Source: Prochlorococcus marinus str. MIT 9107
GTDB taxonomy: Bacteria > Cyanobacteriota > Cyanobacteriia > PCC-6307 > Cyanobiaceae
Assembly (NCBI RefSeq): GCF_000759855.1
Contig: NZ_JNAI01000003.1
Location: forward strand, 106,363 to 170,362
Reading direction: 5' to 3'
Length of the DNA stretch: 64,000 nt
A model generated the notes under the pieces. The model ran no database searches. It was not told where the DNA came from and saw only the letters and a list, made by a program, of their open reading frames with translations. The position numbers were made by a program, and so were the translations under genes. Positions 8,443 to 18,233 of this stretch are shown one piece after another (the stretch's first letter is position 1; each line of letters begins with the position of its first letter).

Positions 8443-9231
8443 ATTATTAATTTTAGGTAAGTCTTCTAAATTACCCCTCCAAAACAAATCTGGTTCTACA
8501 GGTGTAAGCGATATTATATTATCTTGAATTTGAGATACATCACTAGGCCAATTCTTAGGACCATAACCTTTTGATTTGAGATCTAAAACCACCTCACCTG
8601 CTAACCAATAATAATCATCACCTCTCGGGTCTTCTCTTTTTGAAAATTGATTTTTATATTTTCTTATTGATAATCTTGTCCAGGATAATTCTTTTATTTT
8701 GCTTTTCTCGCAAGGGGGTATATTCAAATTTAATAGAAGCGAAGCTGGCCAGCTATCCTTGATGGCTTGTTCGGCAATGTTCATTGCAATTTCTCCAGCA
8801 AATTCAAAATTCTTCCATTTAAAACTAGCTACACTTATTGCCATGGAGGGAACATTTTCTAAAGTGCCTTCCATGGCTGCAGCAACTGTTCCTGAACAAA
8901 AAATATCTGTTCCTAAATTGGGACCGTGATTTATTCCAGAGAGAACTAGATCTGGTTTTTTGTCCAAGAGTTCAGATAGTGCTAATTTGACGCAATCAGC
9001 AGGCGTGCCCGAACATCCCCAAGCTTCAATTCCTTCTCCAAATAATTCGTCTGCTCTTTCCACTCTTAATGGAGACTGTAAAGTGAGACCATGACCAGTA
9101 GCTGATCTTTCTTGGTCAGGACATACTACTTTAACCTTATGCCCTCTTTTTTGAGCTGATTTTGCTAAAGCTCTTATCCCCGCGGCAAAAACACCATCAT
9201 CATTGCTAATTAATATATTTAACGGTTTCAT
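8422..9231 (-). CDS. surE: 5'/3'-nucleotidase SurE
   Basis: 269 residues. The catalytic metal-binding motif SNDDG is at residues 9-13, followed by the family patterns [56 protein letters not shown] and LLNLNIPP. SurE is a Mn/Mg-dependent survival protein phosphatase that removes phosphate from nucleoside monophosphates. ATG start at 9231. It is divergent from pheS with 68 bases between starts, and its end overlaps the DUF3611 gene by 21 bases. Confidence 0.96.
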   Translation of the reverse strand: MKPLNILISNDDGVFAAGIRALAKSAQKRGHKVKVVCPDQERSATGHGLTLQSPLRVERADELFGEGIEAWGCSGTPADCVKLALSELLDKKPDLVLSGINHGPNLGTDIFCSGTVAAAMEGTLENVPSMAISVASFKWKNFEFAGEIAMNIAEQAIKDSWPASLLLNLNIPPCEKSKIKELSWTRLSIRKYKNQFSKREDPRGDDYYWLAGEVVLDLKSKGYGPKNWPSDVSQIQDNIISLTPVEPDLFWRGNLEDLPKINNSFVNPS

Positions 9232-9299
9232 TAATCAATTAATTTTATTTATGGACGATATTTAAGTAAAATAAAGCCATACTTATTTTTACTATATCA

Positions 9300-10307
9300 G
9301 TGAGTCAGATTGAATCATTAGGTCAAATTGAGGAAAAACTAAATAATCTTTCTCTAAAAGCAAAAAATAATATAGATAATGCTAATACTCATGAAGAACT
9401 GGATCAATTAAGAGTTTCCTTGCTAGGGAAAAAAGGTGATTTATCAATTATCTTGAAAAAAATGGGTCAACTATCTGCTACTGATAGACCAATTGTTGGT
9501 CAGAAGGCAAATTTAATAAAGATAAATTTGCAAGAATTAATAACTGATAGAAAAAATCAACTAAATAGTGAAGCCTTAGACAAAAAGATTAAAACAGAAA
9601 AAATTGATGTAACTATCCCTTCAATTGGAACCCCCCCTGGGAATAAACATCCTTTAATTTCAACTCAAGATGAAATAATAGATATTTTTTGTGGTTTAGG
9701 ATACTCAGTTGAAAGTGGCCCTGAAATAGAAACTGATTTTTATAATTTTGAGTCTCTTAACATACCCAAAAATCATCCAGCAAGAGATATGCAGGATACT
9801 TTCTACTTAGATGAAAATCGACTTTTAAGGACCCATACTTCTCCTGTTCAGATAAGGTACCTAGAGAAAAATCCACCTCCAGTAAGAATTATTGCCCCAG
9901 GGAGAGTCTATAGGAGAGATGCTGTAGATGCTACTCATTCCCCTGTATTTAATCAGGTTGAGGTTTTATGTATCGATCAAGATATTAATTTTAGTCATTT
10001 AAGAGGAACAGTTCTTACATTTTTAAAGACATTTTTTGGAGATATTCCTGTAAGATTCAGGGCTAGTTATTTCCCATTTACTGAACCTTCGGCAGAAGTA
10101 GATGTTCAATGGAAAGGTAAATGGTTAGAAGTAATGGGATGCGGCATGGTAGATCCGAAGGTTTTAGACAAATTAGGAATAGATTCTGAGAAATGGACCG
10201 GATTCGCAGCTGGATTAGGAGTTGAGAGATTTTGTATGGTAAGACATCAGATTGACGATATCAGAAAATTTTATACAAATGATCTTAGATTCTTAGAACA
10301 GTTCTAA
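9300..10307 (+). CDS. pheS: Phenylalanyl-tRNA synthetase alpha subunit
   Basis: 335 residues, normal for bacterial PheS. After a helical N-terminal coiled-coil arm that holds tRNA, the class II core shows motif 2 ([20 protein letters not shown]), [24 protein letters not shown] and motif 3 [15 protein letters not shown]. It charges tRNA-Phe as an alpha2-beta2 complex with PheT, which is not in the window. GTG start at 9300 giving [14 protein letters not shown]. Confidence 0.97.
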   Translation: MSQIESLGQIEEKLNNLSLKAKNNIDNANTHEELDQLRVSLLGKKGDLSIILKKMGQLSATDRPIVGQKANLIKINLQELITDRKNQLNSEALDKKIKTEKIDVTIPSIGTPPGNKHPLISTQDEIIDIFCGLGYSVESGPEIETDFYNFESLNIPKNHPARDMQDTFYLDENRLLRTHTSPVQIRYLEKNPPPVRIIAPGRVYRRDAVDATHSPVFNQVEVLCIDQDINFSHLRGTVLTFLKTFFGDIPVRFRASYFPFTEPSAEVDVQWKGKWLEVMGCGMVDPKVLDKLGIDSEKWTGFAAGLGVERFCMVRHQIDDIRKFYTNDLRFLEQF

Positions 10308-10377
10308 TAAAATTGAAATTTTAAATTAGGATTGTCCAGCAAATTAGTTTAAGATAGTCATAGTTTTAGTTTTTTGA

Positions 10378-11286
10378 TTGGGACGTAAAGCAGGGCTAAT
10401 CGTTAATGATGGGAAAGAACTTGCTGTTCAAACTGCAAGTTCTGTTCAGAAAAAATTGGAAAAATCCAATTATCAAGTTGTAAGGGTTAGTAGCTCTGGT
10501 GGAATGGTTGGATTCGCCAATCCTGATCAACATGTTCGTCCTTTGGGATATACGAACTGTGTACCGGAGGGGTTTGACTCTTCAATGGAATTTGCAATTG
10601 TTCTTGGCGGAGATGGAACCGTGCTTTCTGCAGCAAGGCAAACAGCACCTGCTAAAATTCCAATCCTTACAATAAATACTGGACATTTAGGCTTTCTCGC
10701 GGAAGCTTATTTATCAAATCTTGATGAGGCAATAAATAAAATCATTGCTGGAAATTGGGATATTGAAGAAAGAACATGTTTTATTATTAGTGTAATGAGG
10801 AATGATCAAAGGAGATGGGAGTCTCTTTGTCTTAATGAAATGGCTCTTCATAGAGAACCTCTGACAAGTATGTGTCATTTTGAGATTTCTATAGGGCGAC
10901 ATGCTCCTGTGGATATCTCAGCTGATGGAGTAATTTTATCTACTCCAACTGGTTCTACGGCATATTCATTGAGTGCTGGAGGGCCAGTTATTACGCCTGA
11001 TTGCCCAGTCGTGCAATTAACTCCAATTGCTCCACATTCATTGGCATCTAGGGCACTGGTTTTTAATGATTCAGAGCCAGTAACAGTTTTCCCCGCAACT
11101 CCTGAAAGGTTGGTAATGGTTGTTGACGGAAATGCTGGTTGTTATGTTTGGCCTGAAGATAGAGTTTTAATAAGAAAAAGTAAACACTCAGTAAAGTTTA
11201 TTAGACTGGAAGATCATGAATTCTTCCAAGTTTTAAGAAATAAACTAGGTTGGGGTTTGCCCCATGTGGCTAAACCTAACAAATAA
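10378..11286 (+). CDS. nadK: NAD kinase
   Basis: 302 residues with the NAD kinase signature GGDGT at 77-81 inside [16 protein letters not shown], then [12 protein letters not shown], the long conserved [17 protein letters not shown], and VVDGN near the end. The enzyme phosphorylates NAD to NADP, which photosynthetic electron transport needs in quantity. The start is TTG at 10378, giving [16 protein letters not shown]. It is convergent with cobL, with only 13 bases between stops and no hairpin large enough to call a terminator. Confidence 0.95.
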   Translation: MGRKAGLIVNDGKELAVQTASSVQKKLEKSNYQVVRVSSSGGMVGFANPDQHVRPLGYTNCVPEGFDSSMEFAIVLGGDGTVLSAARQTAPAKIPILTINTGHLGFLAEAYLSNLDEAINKIIAGNWDIEERTCFIISVMRNDQRRWESLCLNEMALHREPLTSMCHFEISIGRHAPVDISADGVILSTPTGSTAYSLSAGGPVITPDCPVVQLTPIAPHSLASRALVFNDSEPVTVFPATPERLVMVVDGNAGCYVWPEDRVLIRKSKHSVKFIRLEDHEFFQVLRNKLGWGLPHVAKPNK

Positions 11287-11299
11287 AAATTATTCAAAT

Positions 11300-12574
11300 T
11301 TATTTTTTTCCTTTTAGTAGAAAAATAGGATTATTTGGTTCTAATCGCATTCCCTCGGCGATACTTAAGCTTTTATAAGTCTGAATTAAATTTAAATTTG
11401 TTTTGAAATTATTATCTTCTAATTCCTTTTTCAATTCTTTAATATTGTGAATGTCAATTATTGGGATAACAATAATATCTCCAATACTCATACCCTCAGC
11501 CAGGGTATTAATAATTTGAAGTTTAGTCTTTTTATCACATCCTCCAATTACTAATCTATTTGGTTTTTCAAAAGAACTTAAATTTCTCGTATTCAAAGTA
11601 TTATTTATGTCTTCTTCAAAAATAAATTTTGGTTCAACACCAAGTCTTTTTGAGTTTTCTAATATTAATGCTTTTGAACCAATCCTTTGATCTATACAAA
11701 ACAAATTTAAATTAGGCCTTAATTTTAATGCCTCTAAACCAATTGACCCACAACCTGCTCCTATATCCCAAATGACACCATTTTTCGGGAGCTCTAAATC
11801 AGCTAAGATTTGAATGCGAACCTCCCTTTTAGTAAATAAATTTGGTCTATCATCAAAAGTTTTAAAAATATGGTCACTGATTCCAAAAAGAGGGAGATTA
11901 TGGTTTGAGTAAATTTTCTTTGTTTGTGTAAGTATAACAATGTTCAAACTTGATATATCAGAGGGTAATGACTCTTTAAGATTTAATTTTCTTATATTTT
12001 CATTGTCAAATCCTAGCTCTTCACAGAGCCAAATATCATATAAGTCAATCAGATTTAATTCGGATAAGTTTTTTTTGATTATTTCTAAACTTCTCTTATT
12101 TGAATCTGTAATAATGGTCAAACTTTTCGGCCTTGCTTTAAGAGCCCCAATTAACTTAGTAGAATCTCTGCCGTGAATACTTACGCTAACAGAATCTTGC
12201 CATGGGATCTTTAACTTATTAAATGCTAATTGAATGCAAGTATTTGAAGGGTAGAAACTTAATTCATCTTTTTTAAAGTTTTCTAGTAGTATTCTCCCAA
12301 TTCCAAACCAAAGTGGATCTCCTCTCGAAATTAAAATAACATCTGTTTTTTGAGATCTAAGCCAGTTAAGAAGCTCGTTATTACTGTTGCTTGAAAAAAA
12401 TGATTTCTTTTTTCCTAAATCATTTTCGCTCCATGATTTAATTTCTTCAAAATATGAATTGGGAACAGCAATATTCTCTGTCTTTAAAAATAGATCTTGT
12501 AATTTGGAAGATAAATCTCTAAATATATATGAATTAATACCTACTACATGAATTTTTCTATTAACTTCGGTCAT
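11300..12574 (-). CDS. cobL: Precorrin-6Y C5,15-methyltransferase (decarboxylating), CobL
   Basis: 424 residues with two fused methyltransferase domains. The N-terminal CbiE-like part (about 1-200) has VHGINSY-type opening IHVVGINSY, LISRGDPLWFGIGRIL and the SVSIHGRDSTKL motif. The C-terminal CbiT-like part (about 230-424) has the SAM loop WDIGAGCGSIGLEAL and VIGGCDKKTKLQII. The fused form methylates C5 and C15 and decarboxylates the acetate side chain during corrin ring synthesis. This matters here because a B12-binding radical SAM enzyme lies at 58.9 kb. ATG start at 12574. Confidence 0.92.
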   Translation of the reverse strand: MTEVNRKIHVVGINSYIFRDLSSKLQDLFLKTENIAVPNSYFEEIKSWSENDLGKKKSFFSSNSNNELLNWLRSQKTDVILISRGDPLWFGIGRILLENFKKDELSFYPSNTCIQLAFNKLKIPWQDSVSVSIHGRDSTKLIGALKARPKSLTIITDSNKRSLEIIKKNLSELNLIDLYDIWLCEELGFDNENIRKLNLKESLPSDISSLNIVILTQTKKIYSNHNLPLFGISDHIFKTFDDRPNLFTKREVRIQILADLELPKNGVIWDIGAGCGSIGLEALKLRPNLNLFCIDQRIGSKALILENSKRLGVEPKFIFEEDINNTLNTRNLSSFEKPNRLVIGGCDKKTKLQIINTLAEGMSIGDIIVIPIIDIHNIKELKKELEDNNFKTNLNLIQTYKSLSIAEGMRLEPNNPIFLLKGKK

Positions 12575-12657
12575 AAATATTTAATGAAAAGGAACTAAAT
12601 TGTTTGAATGTTGTATTAAATTATCTTATTATTATTCGAGTTATCATAGTAAATTAA

Positions 12658-12909
12658 TTGTCTGAAAGGAGAAAGAGATTACATGATTTATTGTTAACTC
12701 TAATTAATAAAGATAGTGAATTTGAGTTTATTGAAGAAGATTCTAGTGATTTAACATCTAGCTATTCTGAAAAAGACACTTTGAATTTATCTCGAGTTAT
12801 AAAAAAAAATCGTAAAATAATCAAAAGATACCAAGCTATTGTTAGAACAGCTGTAACTCTAGATGCTCTGATGGATTCTGAAAATGAAGAAAATTACAAA
12901 ATCAAATAA
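12658..12909 (+). CDS. Conserved hypothetical protein, 83 residues
   Basis: A small charged protein starting at TTG (12658) with MSERRKRLHDLLLTLINKDSEFEF, an acidic middle (EEDSSDLTSSYSEKD) and a basic helical end KKNRKIIKRYQAIVRTAVTLDALMD. It is soluble with no cysteine. It overlaps the next gene by 26 bases in another frame, a sign that both are expressed from one transcript. The function is unknown; the alternation of acidic and basic segments suggests a protein or nucleic-acid binding role, which is inference only. Confidence 0.7.
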   Translation: MSERRKRLHDLLLTLINKDSEFEFIEEDSSDLTSSYSEKDTLNLSRVIKKNRKIIKRYQAIVRTAVTLDALMDSENEENYKIK

Positions 12910-13384
12910 AAATATTTTTTTAAAAGGAATATTACCTTTACTTTTACTAATATCCTTTGTTTTTAGCCCAATAAAAGTATCTGCAGAAGTGGCAGAAACA
13001 GAAATAAATGGAGAATTAATAAATGCTAGCAGTGAGTTTTTAAGGGACCTGGACTTTGAAACTTGGCAATTAGTAGCTTATAAATCTCCACTTTTTGAAG
13101 ATAAATTGATCTTGAGGGTAATAGGATATCCAGGTAATCTTAGGATTGATCATCCCACAGGATTAAATGTTGAATCTGGAAGAAAGAAATGGATCTTAGA
13201 TGACAAGACATTACTTAACGTGGCATTAGCAAATGACGGAAGGCAAGCTGCTGCCGAATTTGATCTTGATGAGCTTATTCAAACAATAGATAAAAATAGA
13301 CCATTAAGACTATCTTTGTCAGGTGTTTTTTCAGAGTTACCTGTTCCTCCCTTTGTTGTTAAAGAGTGGAGATCATTAAACTGA
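12884..13384 (+). CDS. DUF3122 exported protein
   Basis: 166 residues with a clear N-terminal signal peptide: basic MKKITKSNKN, hydrophobic ILPLLLLISFVFSP, likely cleavage after VSA near residue 34. The mature domain holds LRDLDFETWQLVAYKSP, LILRVIGYPGNLRIDHPTGL, and the C-terminal LPVPPFVVKEWRSLN, which I associate with the cyanobacterial DUF3122 family. Probably periplasmic or thylakoid lumenal; no reaction is known. It overlaps the previous gene by 26 bases and ends 15 bases before ribD. Confidence 0.8.
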   Translation: MKKITKSNKNIFLKGILPLLLLISFVFSPIKVSAEVAETEINGELINASSEFLRDLDFETWQLVAYKSPLFEDKLILRVIGYPGNLRIDHPTGLNVESGRKKWILDDKTLLNVALANDGRQAAAEFDLDELIQTIDKNRPLRLSLSGVFSELPVPPFVVKEWRSLN

Positions 13385-13399
13385 ATTTGATTTTTGAGG

Positions 13400-14494
13400 A
13401 TGTCTAAAAAAAATGTAAGCCATGCAAAATGGATGAAAAGAGCAATTTTTTTGGCTTCGTTAGGTAGAAATACAACGAGTCCCAACCCTAATGTAGGAGC
13501 GGTAATACTTGATAAAAATGGAGATCTTATTTCAGAAGGATTTCATTACAAGGCTGGGATGCCTCATGCTGAGGCAATGGCTTTTAATAATCTAAAAAAA
13601 GATGCTAAAGGAGGATCAATGTATGTAAATCTTGAACCTTGCTGCCACCATGGTAAAACACCTCCATGTGTAGATAAGGTCATATCCTCTGGGATAAAAA
13701 AGGTATATGTATCAATTGAGGACCCTGATAAAAGAGTCTCTGGTAAAGGTATTAAGCTGCTAAAAGAAGCTGGAATACAAGTTCACTTAGGATTGTGTAA
13801 AAAAGAATCCTTAGATTTAAATAAGGCTTTCATTCATAAGAATATTACTAAAAAGGCATTTGGTGTTCTTAAATGGGCTATGAGTATTGATGGAAGAATA
13901 GCTTTAAAAAATGGGAAAAGTAAATGGATTACTAATGAAGAATCGAGGTCATTAGTTCACTATTTGAGAGCAGAATTTGATGCAATAATCATTGGTGGAA
14001 ACACTTTAAGAAATGATAACCCACTTTTGACTACTAGAGGTTCAAAAAATCCTGAGCCTTTGCGAGTTGTTTTTACAAAAAGTTTGAATCTGCCTTCAAA
14101 ATCTAATCTTTGGGATTGTAATAAGGCAAAAACTTTAGTTATTTATGATTCTTCTACAGCAAATGAACATTACCTCACAAGGATTCCGAAATGTGTGGAG
14201 GTTGAAAAGGTATCGTCAGATAATCCAGAGTTAATTTCAAAAATACTTGCTAAAAGAGGGTGTAATAAAGTTCTTTGGGAATGTGGCCCTAGATTGGCTA
14301 CCGCAGCTATCCAATCTAATTGTATTCAAGAAATTATCACTTTTATTGCTCCAAAAATTTTAGGTGGAGAAAATAGTATGAATCCCTTTGGTGATTTTGA
14401 GTTTAAAGAAATGCATGAAATTATTAAATTAAGAGCTTCTCAGTTTAGTTTGATTGGGAATGATATATGCGTTAAGAGTTCATTTGAAAATTAA
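13400..14494 (+). CDS. ribD: Bifunctional riboflavin biosynthesis deaminase/reductase RibD
   Basis: 364 residues from the ATG at 13400. The N-terminal cytidine-deaminase-type domain has the zinc site HAEAM (His56, Glu58) and EPCCHHGKTPPC (Cys81, Cys90). The C-terminal reductase domain shows GVLKWAMSIDGRIAL, KWITNEESRSLVHYLRAEFDAIIIGGNTLRNDNPLL and ILGGENSMNPFGD. It performs the second and third steps of riboflavin synthesis. A TTG two codons upstream (13394) would add two residues; ATG is preferred because it gives the usual MSKKN-type start. Its product feeds RibF, encoded 6 kb away. Confidence 0.94.
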   Translation: MSKKNVSHAKWMKRAIFLASLGRNTTSPNPNVGAVILDKNGDLISEGFHYKAGMPHAEAMAFNNLKKDAKGGSMYVNLEPCCHHGKTPPCVDKVISSGIKKVYVSIEDPDKRVSGKGIKLLKEAGIQVHLGLCKKESLDLNKAFIHKNITKKAFGVLKWAMSIDGRIALKNGKSKWITNEESRSLVHYLRAEFDAIIIGGNTLRNDNPLLTTRGSKNPEPLRVVFTKSLNLPSKSNLWDCNKAKTLVIYDSSTANEHYLTRIPKCVEVEKVSSDNPELISKILAKRGCNKVLWECGPRLATAAIQSNCIQEIITFIAPKILGGENSMNPFGDFEFKEMHEIIKLRASQFSLIGNDICVKSSFEN

Positions 14495-14580
14495 TTTTTA
14501 TACTAATTTCTATGGGTCAATATATCGTACGGTTCTTACCCAAAAAAAATAATACAGATACGGAAACTATTCATTTAGTT

Positions 14581-14586
14581 TATAAT
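14581..14586 (+). promoter_or_regulatory. Candidate -10 element before ftsH
   Basis: A perfect TATAAT lies 23 bases before the ftsH ATG (14609) in a 114-base gap. No good -35 hexamer is seen at 16-18 bases spacing. If used, transcription would begin near 14593, too close to the alternative TTG at 14597 for a ribosome to use it, which supports the ATG start. Sequence-only prediction. Confidence 0.35.
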
Positions 14587-14608
14587 AAGTTCAAAATTGA
14601 TCACAACC

Positions 14609-16471
14609 ATGCCAATAAGACAAGACGATAATCAACCTAATAGAAGATTTGGAATTGTGAATATAATTTTGATAGGAGTTGGAGCATTACTTCTTTTTAG
14701 TAGCCTCTTCCCTAATCAAAATATGCAAATTCCCAGGGTTCCTTACTCTTTATTTATAGATCAGGTTAATGATGGAGAAGTTAAGCGTGCATATATAACT
14801 CAAGAACAAATTAGATATGAGTTAAATGGAGCTGAAGAAGGTGCACCTTCAGTTTTAGCAACAACTCCAATTTTTGATATGGACCTCCCCCAAAGGTTAG
14901 AAAGTAAAGGGGTTGAATTCGCGGCTGCTCCTCCGAAAAAACCTAATATTTTCTCAACTATTTTGAGCTGGGTAGTTCCTCCTTTAATTTTCATCCTTGT
15001 TTTACAATTTTTTGCTAGAAGAAGCATGGGAGGTGGAGGTGCCCAAGGAGCTCTAAGTTTTACCAAAAGTAAAGCTAAAGTTTATGTCCCCGATGATGAA
15101 TCAAAGGTAACATTTGCCGATGTTGCAGGAGTTGATGAAGCCAAGGATGAATTAACAGAAATAGTTGATTTTTTGAAAAAACCAGAAAGATATACTGATA
15201 TAGGAGCTCGTATACCTAAAGGAGTTCTTCTTGTAGGACCTCCAGGAACAGGAAAAACTCTTCTTTCAAAAGCCGTAGCGGGAGAAGCAGAAGTTCCTTT
15301 CTTCATTATTTCGGGTTCTGAATTTGTTGAACTTTTTGTTGGTGCTGGTGCTGCAAGAGTTAGGGATTTATTTGAACAAGCTAAGAAAAAAGCTCCTTGC
15401 ATAATTTTTATTGATGAATTGGATGCTATCGGTAAAAGTAGATCTGGTTCTATGGGTGTCGTTGGCGGAAATGATGAAAGAGAACAAACTTTGAACCAGC
15501 TTCTTACTGAAATGGATGGTTTTGCTTCTGCAGATAAACCAGTAATAGTTCTTGCAGCTACTAACCAACCAGAAGTCCTTGATGCTGCTTTATTAAGGCC
15601 TGGAAGATTTGATAGACAAGTGTTAGTTGATAGACCAGATTTGTCTGGAAGAAAGACAATTTTAGAGATATACACCAAAAAGGTTAAATTATCAGATTCT
15701 ATTGATTTAGATTCTATAGCTCAAGCTACAAGTGGTTTTGCTGGTGCAGACTTGGCGAATATGGTTAATGAGGCGGCTCTACTAGCAGCAAGAGCCAAGA
15801 GAAAAAGTGTTGAGCAACAGGATTTGAGTGAAGCGATAGAAAGAGTTGTAGCTGGTTTAGAAAAGAAGAGTCGTGTTTTGCAAGATGATGAGAAGAAAGT
15901 TGTTGCCTATCATGAAGTTGGTCATGCAATCGTTGGTCATCTTATGCCTGGGGGGTCAAAAGTTGCGAAGATTTCAATTGTACCGAGAGGGATGAGTGCA
16001 CTTGGTTATACTCTTCAACTGCCAACTGAAGAAAGGTTCTTGAATTCAAAAGAGGAGCTAAAAGGACAAATAGCTACACTACTTGGAGGAAGATCTGCAG
16101 AGGAAGTTGTTTTTGGAAAGATTACAACTGGTGCTTCAAATGATTTACAAAGAGCAACTGATATTGCAGAACAGATGGTAGGTACATTTGGTATGAGTGA
16201 TATCCTTGGTCCACTTGCTTATGATAAGCAAGGTGGTGGGCAATTTCTGGGGAATGGAAATAATCCAAGAAGATCTGTTAGTGATGCTACTGCTCAAGCA
16301 ATAGACAAAGAGGTTAGAGATCTTGTTGATGATGCGCATGAAACTGCACTCAATATTTTAAGGAATAACTTACCATTACTTGAATCGATTTCTCAAAAAA
16401 TTCTTCAGGAAGAGGTTATAGAAGGAGAAGATCTGAAAACTCTCTTAGCAGAAAGTAAAATGCCCGCATAG
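14609..16471 (+). CDS. ftsH: ATP-dependent zinc metalloprotease FtsH
   Basis: 620 residues from ATG 14609. It has an N-terminal membrane helix (about residues 15-33), a lumenal/periplasmic domain, a second helix (about 118-136), and then the AAA domain with Walker A GPPGTGKT (210-217), Walker B IIFIDELDAIG (265 onward) and the second region of homology with RPGRFDRQ. The protease domain has the zinc site HEVGH (435-439). FtsH hexamers extract and degrade membrane proteins; in cyanobacteria they remove damaged D1 of photosystem II. The frame could start at TTG 14597, but the MPIRQDDNQPNRRFG start is preferred. Possible -10 TATAAT at 14581. Confidence 0.96.
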   Translation: MPIRQDDNQPNRRFGIVNIILIGVGALLLFSSLFPNQNMQIPRVPYSLFIDQVNDGEVKRAYITQEQIRYELNGAEEGAPSVLATTPIFDMDLPQRLESKGVEFAAAPPKKPNIFSTILSWVVPPLIFILVLQFFARRSMGGGGAQGALSFTKSKAKVYVPDDESKVTFADVAGVDEAKDELTEIVDFLKKPERYTDIGARIPKGVLLVGPPGTGKTLLSKAVAGEAEVPFFIISGSEFVELFVGAGAARVRDLFEQAKKKAPCIIFIDELDAIGKSRSGSMGVVGGNDEREQTLNQLLTEMDGFASADKPVIVLAATNQPEVLDAALLRPGRFDRQVLVDRPDLSGRKTILEIYTKKVKLSDSIDLDSIAQATSGFAGADLANMVNEAALLAARAKRKSVEQQDLSEAIERVVAGLEKKSRVLQDDEKKVVAYHEVGHAIVGHLMPGGSKVAKISIVPRGMSALGYTLQLPTEERFLNSKEELKGQIATLLGGRSAEEVVFGKITTGASNDLQRATDIAEQMVGTFGMSDILGPLAYDKQGGGQFLGNGNNPRRSVSDATAQAIDKEVRDLVDDAHETALNILRNNLPLLESISQKILQEEVIEGEDLKTLLAESKMPA

Positions 16472-16499
16472 TAGAATCTAGATCTAACTAGAATTATTC

Positions 16500-17426
16500 A
16501 TGATAAAACCAAATAAGCTTGCTAATAATAATTTTCTATCAAGCCTGGATGTATCAACAGATGAAGCTTTACATATTCTAGAACTTGCAAAAAATTTTAA
16601 AAATAAAAGAATAGATATTGATTCAAATAATAAAGTTTTAGGCTTAATTTTTGATAAGTCATCAACTCGTACAAGAGTTAGTTTCCAAGTTGCTATGTCG
16701 AGGCTTGGTGGAACCACTATCGATCTCAATCCGACAACATCGCAAATAGGAAGAGGAGAGCCAATTAAAGATACTGCAAGAGTTCTAAGTAGATATTGTG
16801 ACGTTATAGCAATTCGAACATTTGATCATTTAGATTTGGAGGAATATGCAAAGTGGTCTACGAAGCCAGTTATTAATGCTCTTACAGATTTAGAACATCC
16901 TTGTCAGGCCTTAGCAGATTTTTTAACAATTCAAGAGGAATTTCTTGATTTTAAAGATGTAGTTTTGACATTTATTGGTGATGGCAATAATGTCGCAAAT
17001 TCTCTTATTTTATGTGGGGCATTATTAGGAGTAGAAGTTAGAATTGCCTGCCCTAAAGGTTATGAACCTAACTCTTTGGTGCTTAAAAAAGCATATGAAA
17101 TTTATAAAAATAAAGATTTACTGAAAATTACTAATGATCCTAACATTGCTGTTTTAGGAGCAAACGTTATCTATACAGATGTTTGGTCATCCATGGGTGA
17201 AGAAAATAAAAAGGCAGAAAAAGATAAATCTTTTAATGGATTCACTATTGATAGTAATTTAGTTAGTAAGGCTAATAAAGATGCTATTGTTCTACATTGC
17301 CTTCCTGCTTATAGATCTAAAGAGATAACTGATGAGGTATTTGAAAGTAAAAAAAATAGAATTTTTGGTCAAGCAGAAAATAGATTGCATGCTCAACAAG
17401 CACTTTTGGCTTGTCTTCTTTCATAG
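16500..17426 (+). CDS. argF: Ornithine carbamoyltransferase
   Basis: 308 residues. The carbamoyl-phosphate loop SSTRTR is at residues 54-59, HPCQALADF at 133-141, the ornithine-binding YTDVWSSMGEE region follows, and the HCLPAYR motif is near the C-terminus. The enzyme makes citrulline from ornithine and carbamoyl phosphate in arginine synthesis and acts as a trimer in the cytosol. It begins 28 bases after the ftsH stop with no obvious promoter or terminator in the gap, so read-through from ftsH is possible. Confidence 0.97.
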   Translation: MIKPNKLANNNFLSSLDVSTDEALHILELAKNFKNKRIDIDSNNKVLGLIFDKSSTRTRVSFQVAMSRLGGTTIDLNPTTSQIGRGEPIKDTARVLSRYCDVIAIRTFDHLDLEEYAKWSTKPVINALTDLEHPCQALADFLTIQEEFLDFKDVVLTFIGDGNNVANSLILCGALLGVEVRIACPKGYEPNSLVLKKAYEIYKNKDLLKITNDPNIAVLGANVIYTDVWSSMGEENKKAEKDKSFNGFTIDSNLVSKANKDAIVLHCLPAYRSKEITDEVFESKKNRIFGQAENRLHAQQALLACLLS

Positions 17427-17453
17427 CATCACTTGCAAACTTAATTTTTAAAT

Positions 17454-17467
17454 GATACAAATGTATT
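17454..17467 (+). promoter_or_regulatory. Candidate LexA operator upstream of lexA
   Basis: GATACAAATGTATT holds an interrupted palindrome ATAC-N4-GTAT. It resembles the cyanobacterial LexA box (RGTACNNNDGTWCB as I know it) with one mismatch in each half. It ends 17 bases before the lexA ATG and lies just before a TATATT at 17472-17477 that could be the -10 element, a good position for autorepression. Prediction only. Confidence 0.35.
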
Positions 17468-17484
17468 AGAGTATATTTGTTTTA

Positions 17485-18102
17485 ATGACATCTCCTGTTG
17501 ATAGCGATCTTACTGATGCTCAAAATGAGCTTTATGGATGGATCAAGGATTATATGAAAAATTTTCAACATAGTCCATCTATAAGGCAAATGATGCAAGC
17601 AATGGGATTGAAATCGCCTGCACCTATTCAAAGTCGTTTAAAGCATCTTCAGGAAAAAGGCTATATTTCATGGCAAGAGGGCAAAGCTAGAACACTTCAA
17701 ATTGTTGATGAAATAATAGAAGGAGTTCCAATTATGGGTTCTGTTGCGGCCGGTGGATTAATTGAGACGTTTTCAGACATTAATGAAAATTTAGATATTT
17801 CTGATGTTTTAAAGAAAAAGGATGTATTTGCTCTTACCGTTAATGGTGATTCAATGATAGATGCATATATAGCGGATGGAGATATGGTTTTGATGGAGCC
17901 AATTACTGATTCATATACTTTAAGAAATGGAACAATTGTTAGCGCAATGGTTCCAGGTTTAGGAACAACTTTAAAGTATTTTGTTAAGAGAGGAGGAAAA
18001 ATATTTCTAGAAGCAGCAAATCCAGCTTATGACCCTATTGAACTAAATTTAGATGAAGTTGTTTTTCAAGGAAAACTTTTAGCAGTTTGGAGGAAAATTT
18101 AA
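17485..18102 (+). CDS. lexA: LexA repressor / S24-family autoprotease
   Basis: 205 residues. The N-terminal winged helix-turn-helix has SPSIRQMMQAMGLKSPAPIQ and LKHLQEKGYISWQEGKART. The self-cleavage site Ala89-Gly90 is in VPIMGSVAAGG, and the catalytic dyad is Ser123 (VNGDSMIDAYI) and Lys164 (TTLKYF), all intact. So this LexA should be cleavable by activated RecA, unlike some cyanobacterial LexA that have lost these residues. The possible -10 TATATT ends only 7 bases before the ATG, which would give a nearly leaderless mRNA. It is the last housekeeping gene before the glycan island. Confidence 0.95.
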   Translation: MTSPVDSDLTDAQNELYGWIKDYMKNFQHSPSIRQMMQAMGLKSPAPIQSRLKHLQEKGYISWQEGKARTLQIVDEIIEGVPIMGSVAAGGLIETFSDINENLDISDVLKKKDVFALTVNGDSMIDAYIADGDMVLMEPITDSYTLRNGTIVSAMVPGLGTTLKYFVKRGGKIFLEAANPAYDPIELNLDEVVFQGKLLAVWRKI

Positions 18103-18233
18103 AGTTTGTAATGATAATAAATAGAAATATTAATTAAATTGTTCAAGTTCTTAATTTAAAAAGATAAATAAAATTTCAAAATTCTGAAGAACCCTGAGGA
18201 ACCTATATTTTTCATATTTATGTTGATCAGTAA

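Noticed and set aside
14512..14631. 39-codon ATG frame just before and over the ftsH start
   Set aside because: It overlaps the ftsH start and a likely -10 element and shows no protein-like pattern; more likely part of the ftsH leader.
15082..15678. 198-codon reverse-strand frame opposite ftsH
   Set aside because: It lies wholly antisense to the conserved FtsH AAA domain, has Ser/Pro-rich shadow composition and no family resemblance.
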